Below are positions 8,887 to 16,100 of a DNA stretch of 21,636 nucleotides, in pieces. The position numbers were made by a program, and so were the translations under genes. How positions within the stretch are numbered: the stretch's first letter is position 1; the number at the start of each line of letters is the position of its first letter. Source of the stretch: a bacterium. Lineage in GTDB: Bacteria; UBA6262. Where the stretch lies: assembly GCA_028716025.1 (NCBI GenBank), contig JAQUQP010000013.1, positions 1 through 21,636 of the forward strand, read 5' to 3'. The notes beneath the pieces are model-generated. The model did not search any database. It saw only the letters and a program-made list of their open reading frames with translations, and was not told the DNA's origin.

Positions 8887-10626
8887 TTGAAAAAAATTAG
8901 TATAGTTCTCTTATTTTTATTATCAACTATCAACTATCAACTATCAACTGTAGTGGCTGCGCCGCCTCATCCATTGATCTATGATACCGGTCCTTTGTCG
9001 TCAGAAATGCAGGCTTTGGTTACCAAGCCGCGGATTGCTGTCCCCTTAATAATGCCTGAGCATATATCTTCCAGGGCTATCACTTCCGGTACGACGAAAG
9101 TAGCCGCGATACTGATAGAATTTAGTGATGTTACCGCGTCGGCCAGCCATACTAAGACATATTTCGACAATTTGTTGTTCAGTCAGGATACAGGGTATAA
9201 TAGTCTGCATGATTATTTTAAAGAAGTTAGTGAAGGACAACTTACCGTAACCGGGACTACCGGTGCCCGCTGGTACAAAAGTACTAAGGCAATGAGTTAT
9301 TATGGTTCTGACGGACCTCAAGGGACTGATAGCCTTTACACTGACATCTCTAATCTGGTTATCGAAGCTGTGCAACAGGCGGACGCGGATATCAATTTTG
9401 CCCAATATGATCTTGATGGTGACGGAATCGTGAATCACGTTATCATCATTCATGCCGGCGATGGACAAGAAGACCATGATGATAATGATGTTGAAAATAT
9501 TCACAACATTTGGTCTCATAGCGGATCTTTTACCGTGATCAATAATAATACCGTAGATGAAAAAGGGTATTTAACCAATGATGGCGTACATGTAAAAAAT
9601 TATACCATGCTCAGTGAGTATTCGCCAGTAGGGACATTTGTGCATGAATTTGGGCATGATCTGGGATTACCAGACTTGTATAATACCCAAATTCACGGTG
9701 GCACTTCAGTGGTGGGAGAATGGGACTTGATGGATTTTGGATCATGGTTAGGGCCAAATCGTGACGGTTCACGCCCGGCTCATATCGGAGCCTGGGGTAA
9801 GCAATTCCTGCACTGGGTGACACCAGTGGCCTTGACCCAGCAGGAAATAGCAGTGCCTATTTATCCCAGCGGTACGCAGAGTGTATATAAGATCCCCTTA
9901 GTGACAGCCAGCGATCCGGCTAGCGAATATTTTTTGGCTGAATATCGCAGAAAAGCAGAATTTGACCTGTATCTACCTGGGGAAGGTTTATTGATTTGGC
10001 ATATTGATGACGCCATTCTTAATTATGAAACTCACGATTCGTATGGTAATTCCGGTACGGCTTTAGATCTGAATGTCGTTAATTCGGAACCATATGTTCC
10101 GCATCGTGCCGTAGATGTGGAAGAAGCGGACCGGACAGATAAAACCAGTGAAGCAAGTGATCCTTTCCCAGGTACGGGAGGAGTTACCAGTTTTATAAGC
10201 CCTTATAACAGTGCGTATAATAATAAACAATCTCAATTTAGTATTTTAAATATCAGCGATGCCGGTGGTTCTTTTATGACTTTTGATATTTATCAGGCTA
10301 TATTTACCAAGTTGCCGGATGTTACTGATATTTATAGTTATCCTAATCCCAGCACAACCGGGCAGGCTAAACTTAAGATTATTACCACTAATCTGGTGGA
10401 AACTAAGAATATTGAACTTAAAATATACTCTATAAGCGGGGAATTGATCAGGGAAGTAAAAACCGGAGAGATCAGGCAAATAGCCATCTCTGATAATAAA
10501 GTAGAGTATGAATATTCTTGGGATGGAAGAAACAATGAGGGAGAGAAGGTAGCTAGCGGAGTCTATCTCTTCTGGTATAAAGCGAATAATATAGATAAAG
10601 TTGGTAAAATAGCGATCTTGAGATAA
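8887..10626 (+). CDS. Secreted M6-family (immune inhibitor A-like) zinc metalloprotease with T9SS-type-A/FlgD-like C-terminal domain
   Basis: 579 residues. A TTG start is chosen: AGGAG at 8876-8880 is 6 nt upstream, and it gives a signal peptide (KK, then ISIVLLFLL, ending VVAA before P26). The nearby ATG at 8883 is in another frame and stops after five codons. The catalytic zinc motif is 'HEFGH' (H253-H257) within 'FVHEFGHDLGLPDLYN'; Glu254 is the predicted general base and Asp263 a possible further ligand. 'GEWDLMDFGSW' downstream is typical of M6 peptidases, and 'DLDGDGIVNHVII' (around residue 180) is a calcium-loop-like stretch. The last 95 residues (485-579) start with YPNP and continue 'IELKIYSISGELI', 'WDGRNNEGEKVASGVYLF' and 'KVGKIAILR', the type A sorting pattern that sends proteins through T9SS. 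An in-frame heptamer repeat lies inside the signal peptide. Confidence 0.9.
   Translation: MKKISIVLLFLLSTINYQLSTVVAAPPHPLIYDTGPLSSEMQALVTKPRIAVPLIMPEHISSRAITSGTTKVAAILIEFSDVTASASHTKTYFDNLLFSQDTGYNSLHDYFKEVSEGQLTVTGTTGARWYKSTKAMSYYGSDGPQGTDSLYTDISNLVIEAVQQADADINFAQYDLDGDGIVNHVIIIHAGDGQEDHDDNDVENIHNIWSHSGSFTVINNNTVDEKGYLTNDGVHVKNYTMLSEYSPVGTFVHEFGHDLGLPDLYNTQIHGGTSVVGEWDLMDFGSWLGPNRDGSRPAHIGAWGKQFLHWVTPVALTQQEIAVPIYPSGTQSVYKIPLVTASDPASEYFLAEYRRKAEFDLYLPGEGLLIWHIDDAILNYETHDSYGNSGTALDLNVVNSEPYVPHRAVDVEEADRTDKTSEASDPFPGTGGVTSFISPYNSAYNNKQSQFSILNISDAGGSFMTFDIYQAIFTKLPDVTDIYSYPNPSTTGQAKLKIITTNLVETKNIELKIYSISGELIREVKTGEIRQIAISDNKVEYEYSWDGRNNEGEKVASGVYLFWYKANNIDKVGKIAILR
8921..8948. repeat. Four perfect tandem TATCAAC heptamers inside the peptidase signal peptide
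   Basis: TATCAAC occurs four times without mismatch at 8921-8948, encoding about residues 12-21 (STINYQLST). Because 7 is not a multiple of 3, gain or loss of one or two units would shift the frame; three units would add or remove exactly 7 residues. Confidence 0.95.
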
Positions 10627-10637
10627 ACAAAAAGCAG

Positions 10638-10658
10638 TTTTTAATTTTGAATTATGGT
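10638..10658. repeat. Degenerate heptamer array candidate
   Basis: TTTTTAA, TTTTGAA and TTATGGT follow one another in the convergent gap between the peptidase and lptG. This is AT-rich and only two units agree well, so it is the weakest of the arrays. Confidence 0.35.
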
Positions 10659-10698
10659 GAAAAGCGTTTTGCCTTAACTCCACCTGTCCTTTGCGCTT

Positions 10699-10729
10699 TG
10701 ATTTTTCCAGGTTTTATTTGGGAAAATCA
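10699..10729. repeat. Imperfect inverted repeat in the convergent gap
   Basis: Arms 10699-10710 (TGATTTTTCCAG) and 10718-10729 (TTGGGAAAATCA) can pair over 12 positions, with two G-U pairs in the + strand RNA, around a 7-nt loop. It lies between convergent genes, where a bidirectional terminator is expected, but neither strand shows a clear U-run after it. Confidence 0.35.
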
Positions 10730-10762
10730 GCAGGGGGAAGCTTAATACTCAACACTGTTTTT

Positions 10763-11851
10763 TTATTTTCTAACTTTCTTTGTCAGCAGCCAAACCCCGA
10801 TACTGCCAAAAATAATATTAGAGAGCCAGGCGGCCAGTAATGGTGTTAAAACCTTGTTCTCGCCCAAAGCATGGCCCACCTCGATAGTCCCCCAAAAAAT
10901 AAAAGCAATACCCATTCCAGTGCCAAAATTCATGACTTTACTAGCTTGTTTGGTCCACAAAGCGAAAGGTATCCCCACTAAAAGAATGATCATGTTGGCA
11001 AAAGGATAGGAAAACTTTAATCCCAGTTCAACTTGTTCTTTGTTAGCTGGGATTCCGTTCTTACGCAACCTGATAATGTAGTTTTTAAGTTCCCGATAGT
11101 TCATTTCAGTTGACTTTTTAGCTTCGCGCTGGAAATCACTGGGAGTTTCCGGTAAAACAGGATTTATCAGGTCGAATTTTTCTTCCCTGATGATATTTTG
11201 CCCCTGTTGGTCGAATTCCCGTATAATCCCGTCGGTAAATATCCAGTGGTTATCCTTCCATTGTCCTAGCTTGGCCACTAATTGCTTCACTAAAATACGG
11301 TTTTTGCTAAACTCATCGATCTGCACATCCTGCATGGTGTTATTCTGCCCATCAAAAAACCTGATATTATATATACGATCATCCTGGCCAAAATAAATGA
11401 CGTTGTTGCGCATCAGATAATCGAGCCCTTCCTCATGACGGATTTTATGTTTTTCATATAATTTAGCTTTATATTCTAGCGGTGAAGCCAGGGTTTCGTT
11501 AAAAATGAATGTCAGTCCACTAAGGATAGCCGTGAACAAGAATAAGGGCAATAAAAGGCGATAGAGGCTTAAACCCGAAGCTTTCATGGCTGTGAGCTCA
11601 TTATGCCGGAGCATATTGCTAAGTGAAAATAAAGTGGCCAATAACGTCGCAATAGGCATTACCTGTACCAGCCAGAAAGGCAAGCGATAGAAAAGGTAAA
11701 TAATAATTTTGTAAGGAGGGGTCTTGTAATTAAGGAAAGTATCTATTTTATCAAAGAACTGGGAGATAAGTACGACTAGGGCAAAACAGCTTAAGGCAAA
11801 GAAAAATGCCTGGCCATATTGTTTTAATACATAGCGATCGATGATCTTCAT
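10763..11851 (-). CDS. lptG: LPS export permease, LptG-like (YjgP/YjgQ family)
   Basis: 362 residues. It is a predicted half of the LptF-LptG inner-membrane dimer that, with the ATPase LptB, pulls LPS from the inner membrane and feeds it through LptC to the periplasmic bridge. The N-terminus 'MKIIDRYVLKQYGQAFFFAL' runs into the first transmembrane helix; further helices lie near 55-75 and 100-120. The cytoplasmic coupling segment 'NMLRHNELTAMKASGLSLYR' is typical of the family. A periplasmic beta-rich domain spans about 130-260, followed by three C-terminal helices. Its ATG overlaps the stop of lptF by one base (TAATG), suggesting translational coupling. It is called LptG rather than LptF by gene order and by size; the two are hard to separate by eye. 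No convincing terminator is seen downstream. Confidence 0.9.
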   Translation of the reverse strand: MKIIDRYVLKQYGQAFFFALSCFALVVLISQFFDKIDTFLNYKTPPYKIIIYLFYRLPFWLVQVMPIATLLATLFSLSNMLRHNELTAMKASGLSLYRLLLPLFLFTAILSGLTFIFNETLASPLEYKAKLYEKHKIRHEEGLDYLMRNNVIYFGQDDRIYNIRFFDGQNNTMQDVQIDEFSKNRILVKQLVAKLGQWKDNHWIFTDGIIREFDQQGQNIIREEKFDLINPVLPETPSDFQREAKKSTEMNYRELKNYIIRLRKNGIPANKEQVELGLKFSYPFANMIILLVGIPFALWTKQASKVMNFGTGMGIAFIFWGTIEVGHALGENKVLTPLLAAWLSNIIFGSIGVWLLTKKVRK

Positions 11852-12954
11852 TATAATTTTCCCCTGATCACTTTAATGGAAAATAATATACCGGCTGCGC
11901 CCATGACCAAATTCGGCAACCAAACGGCGATTGCCGGTTTGATTATTCCTCGTTCGCCGGCGGTCATTCCGGTGATCAAGATGGTATAGTACACTATGAT
12001 CAAGATCAGGCTCAGCCCAAAACCAAGTCCTTTAGTGGTTTGTTTTGGCCTTAATCCAAGCGGAATAGCGATCAAGGCGAAGGTTAGGCAGGCGAACGGT
12101 ATAACATTACGCAAGTGGTATTCTACCAATAAAGTGTTATGTTTGATGTTGCTGTCCTGGAGCCGCTGGATCTCGTTCCCTAATTCCCGTTTATCCATTT
12201 CCCGCAGACTCTTATACCGGACCGAATCCTTTGGCGCATCCTGGGCTAAATTAATAAGCATGGAATAAGTGTTAAAAAAGACACGATTATACTTTAGAAA
12301 ATCATTCTTATCAACCATATGCCGTGCTCCATTGTGCAGTTCAAGTACTAATCCTTGTTTTTGGTCGCTGCGAAAATTGCCATCTTGAGCGGTGATCATT
12401 AGAGGAAGGCCGTCTTTTTCGTTCCGATAAATTATCACGCCTTGGAAGGTAGAAGCTTTTTTATCGATGGAGTCGAAATATAGTCGGGTATCCTTAAGTT
12501 CGATAAAAGTGCGTTCTTCCAGTTTAAGCACCGGCTGGCGGTAAATTATTTCCAGATAGAGGTTCTTAAATTTATGGTTCGCTGCTGGGACTACTTGGTC
12601 ATTGAAATATATCCCCAGGACGGAGAGCAGAAGGCAAGTGATCAATAAGGGGGTCATGAGCCTCAAAGTTGATACGCCGCTAGCTTTAATAGCGGTGATT
12701 TCATTATCCTGGTTAAGACGGCCCAAGGCAAGTAAAATAGCCAGCAAGGTCGCCATAGGCAGGCTCAGTGTAATAGTGAAGGGTAAGGTATATAATAAAA
12801 GCTTACCCACCGCCACTAGTCCAACTCCTTTACTAATAACCATATTAACCAGGTCAAAAATACGATTCATTAAGAGGATAAAAGTAAACAAGAGCATGGC
12901 TAGCAAAAAAGAGGCCAAACTTTCTTTTAACATGTACTTGGTTAAAATTCGCAT
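11851..12954 (-). CDS. lptF: LPS export permease, LptF-like (YjgP/YjgQ family)
   Basis: 367 residues from the ATG at 12954. An upstream in-frame TTG at 12990 would add 12 residues, but the shorter start gives 'MRILTKYMLKESLASFLLAMLLF', matching how LptF proteins begin. Transmembrane helices are predicted near residues 12-35, 50-75 and 90-115, with three more at the C-terminus. The coupling segment 'ALGRLNQDNEITAIKASGVST' matches the LptB-contact region of the family. The middle is a periplasmic beta-jelly-roll. With lptG it forms the permease of the LPS transporter, evidence of a diderm cell. It is first in a two-gene operon and divergent from the SprA-like gene, with 161 nt between the starts. 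No Shine-Dalgarno is visible before either start. Confidence 0.9.
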   Translation of the reverse strand: MRILTKYMLKESLASFLLAMLLFTFILLMNRIFDLVNMVISKGVGLVAVGKLLLYTLPFTITLSLPMATLLAILLALGRLNQDNEITAIKASGVSTLRLMTPLLITCLLLSVLGIYFNDQVVPAANHKFKNLYLEIIYRQPVLKLEERTFIELKDTRLYFDSIDKKASTFQGVIIYRNEKDGLPLMITAQDGNFRSDQKQGLVLELHNGARHMVDKNDFLKYNRVFFNTYSMLINLAQDAPKDSVRYKSLREMDKRELGNEIQRLQDSNIKHNTLLVEYHLRNVIPFACLTFALIAIPLGLRPKQTTKGLGFGLSLILIIVYYTILITGMTAGERGIIKPAIAVWLPNLVMGAAGILFSIKVIRGKL

Positions 12955-12960
12955 ATTATT

Positions 12961-12990
12961 ATTATATACTATTTTGAGGCTATTTAGCAA
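12961..12990 (-). promoter_or_regulatory. Sigma70-type promoter candidate for lptFG
   Basis: Read on the minus strand, TTGCTA (12990-12985) and a perfect TATAAT (12966-12961) are 18 nt apart. Transcription would be expected to start about 7 nt further on, at or next to the lptF ATG (12954), giving little or no leader. The AT-rich context makes a chance TATAAT possible. Confidence 0.4.
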
Positions 12991-13036
12991 ATAGAAAGAT
13001 ATCCGACAAAGACAATAGCAGGGGAAAGTATTTATA

Positions 13037-13065
13037 TTGAAAAAAAGTAGTTTTTAAGATATAAT
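13037..13065 (+). promoter_or_regulatory. Sigma70-type promoter for the SprA-like gene
   Basis: TTGAAA (13037-13042) and a perfect TATAAT (13060-13065) are separated by exactly 17 nt, the best promoter match in the window. The predicted start near 13072 leaves a leader of about 44 nt before the TTG at 13116. Confidence 0.7.
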
Positions 13066-13115
13066 TATACAAATGTAGCTAAGTCTTTTATCAATATCCA
13101 TAACTGGGGAAAAGC

Positions 13116-16100
13116 TTGCGGAAAACTATCGCCATAATCCTGATTTTTGTGCTATTTTGGTTGACCCTGGCAAGTAATATTTTAGCACAAACACCTAAAA
13201 TGAGCCTGCGTCAATCCAACACGAGCCCTGCCGACCAGCATAATTATAATGTATCCCTGAGTACTTTTACTTTATTACCTCCGGTAAAAAGCCAGCCTCC
13301 CGCTGTCTTAACCTCACCGAAAATCATGTCTTTCTCGAGAGACCAATGGCTAAAAACCAAAAAGAACCAGGAGCGATTCAAAGAAGCGCAAGCCAAGCTG
13401 GAAGAAGGAATTGAATTTAATCTGCCGTATGAATCCAAACTAAATATTTCCGGCCGGAAGATGATCAACATTAAGACTGGCAAGGTTAAGTATGCCCATC
13501 CTGACCAAAAGACACTGACGGGAACTCCAGCGGGGGTCACTGACCGGCTGGATATGCAGCAGGAACTGCAGGTAAAGATAAAAGGCAAAGTCGGACCAAA
13601 GATATCAGTCAATATTGATTATGATGATACCAAAGAGGATAAGAGGGATATTTCTGTCATCTATAAAGGAGAGCCCGAAGAAATAGTTCAGGAAGCGGCT
13701 TTTGGCGATATTGACTTGACCTTGCCGCAAACTGAGTTCGTATCATATAATAAGAAACTATTTGGTGGTAAGATCGATACCTTACCAGTATCTACGGATA
13801 ACAGTAAACTACGAGTCATGGGTATTGGTAGCCGGACCAAAGGTGTGACTGAGACCAAGCGTTTTAAAGGCAACACTACGTTTGAAAAAAGAGAGCTATT
13901 TGATACCCAGTATATCAGGAGAAAATACTATAAAATATATCCCATAGATGCCGCTATTGCCACGGATCTGCCAATTACCTCAGGAAGCGTAGAGATATAT
14001 ATCGACAACCGGATCGGCACTGATAATACTAATGCCAAACAGTTGACCTTATCGGATATTAATGGGGTTTCTTATAGTGGATATTTTGATAAACAAAACG
14101 CCGGCCTGGATTATACCGTAGATTATCGCACCGGTATTATTACTTTTATTAAACCTATCGGATCGAATTATATTATTGCTGTGGACTACAAAAAGCCGGA
14201 TGGCACCTGGCTGGCCAGTAATTCTACCGTCAAGACTGAAAATTGGATAGTGATCAAAGATGAATTTGAAACCCCGATAACCCGGGAAATGAAAAACTAT
14301 TACAGCCTGGGCAGTACTAAGCTGGTCAATGATCCAAATAAATTTATTGTTAAGATCATGGATCTGAACCGTATTGAACAAAGCTCAGGTTCGTATCCCT
14401 TTGAAGTAGACTATGATTTTGGCACCATACGATTTCTGGACGATACCCCGTTTGATCCTCCTTATCCTGATGTTTACATTAATATTCCCAATCATCACTT
14501 TATTATTTATGTGGAGTACCGGCATAGTGTCAAAACCTATAATTTGCGGCCGGGATTAGTACAAAAGAGCGAAAAAGTTAAACTTAATGGCGAAGAATTG
14601 GTCCGTGACGAAGACTATTTTATAGACTATGAGATCGGACTACTGACTTTCCTGAAGGACGCGGCTATTACTGATGATACGGATATAGAAGTAGATTATG
14701 AATACATGCCTTTTGGCGGCCAATTCCAGCAAACTATCGTGGGTGCAAGGACAGAATATGAATATAGTGACAAGTTTACCCTGGGATCCACGGTGTTATA
14801 CAATTGGGCAACATCGCCCGGTAATATCCCGGATGTACGTTCCACCCCGGAAAGCATCCTGGTGATAGAAGGGGACTCAAAATTAAAATTACGGCCAACA
14901 GAGTTTTGGAAATGGAACTTGGACGGATTGAAAATTGACCTTGGGGCGGAAGTAGCCCAGAGTAAATATAATCCGGATATTTTTGGCAAAGCTATGGTCG
15001 ATAATATGGAAGGGTCAGAGATTGCTGATACTGTTTCGACCGACAAATCCTTATGGCGATTAGGTAGCCTGGGGCAAGATCCGATGAAAAGAGGTACTCT
15101 GGAGTGGGCTAATGGTGATGAAGATAAACATACTATCAATGATAAAACAACAGAGGAAGGCCGGGATCAAACCTTGGATCTAACCTATACTTTACCGGAA
15201 ATTGACTCCTGGGCCTCGCTAATGTACCCGATCTCGACGGCAGGAGTAGATTATAGCAAGCATAATTACCTACAGTTCTGGGTTTATGGTGAAGGAGTAG
15301 GAGAGCAACTTCATGTTGAATTGGGCCGGGTTAGTGAAGATGCTGATGGTAAAGGCGGATTTGAGCATGACGTACCATTGGACGGTCCGATCAGATGGCC
15401 TAAAGGTTCACCTAAAACAGAAGACTTGAATGGGAACGGTTTGCTGGATGTAGGAGAAGACATCGGTTGGGAATATGTCAATCCTGACGGTAGCATTACC
15501 AGGATCGGCGAGGGCAACGGACGGTTGGATAGCGAAGATCTGGATGGGGACGGTATTTTAACCACGGTGGAAAGCATAGCTACTTCTGCTAATCTTATTA
15601 ATGTTAATTGGACAGGCTGGCAGCAGGTGATCATACCGTTGACAGTTGATTCCAGCAATTTAACCGCCTGGCAAAACATAAAGCATATACGTTTTTGGTT
15701 AACCAGGGGCTCAGAAACGCGCCGCACTATCAGGATAGCAAAAATGGAAGTTGTCGGTAACCGGTGGGACAAACCAATTGTTAGCGGAACCGGATCAATG
15801 GATATTACCGTTAAAAGTAATGAAGATGATAGTAATGTTTCCCTGAAAGATAATGGTGATTACCGTTGGTTATACCGGGATACGGTCAATAAGGACTTGG
15901 ATGAGAATAATACTTTAGTGCTGCAATACGCTAATTTTGCTGCCGGGGAAGATGGCTATACTAAAAGACAATTGTCTAAGTCTCTGGATTTTTCCAAGCA
16001 CAAGAAATTGCGGTTTTTTGTGTATGGAGATAGCCAGGGCGAGGATTTTTATCTGCGTGTAGGCTCTGATGACAGCAATTACTACGAATATCGACAGACC

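Noticed and set aside
8883..8900. ATG at 8883 as the peptidase start
   Set aside because: It is in a different frame and stops after five codons (TAG at 8898-8900).
10699..10729. Bidirectional terminator between the peptidase and lptG
   Set aside because: The stem is AT-rich with wobble pairs and neither side has a U-run; it is kept only as an inverted repeat.
12602..12994. Open frame of 130 codons on the + strand opposite lptF
   Set aside because: It is fully antisense to a clear LptF coding region, has no Shine-Dalgarno and shows low-complexity basic composition typical of a shadow frame.
15423..15575. Dockerin/cellulosome module in the SprA-like protein
   Set aside because: The two calcium-type loops are not arranged as a dockerin pair with the usual helices, and they sit mid-protein next to jelly-roll-like units.
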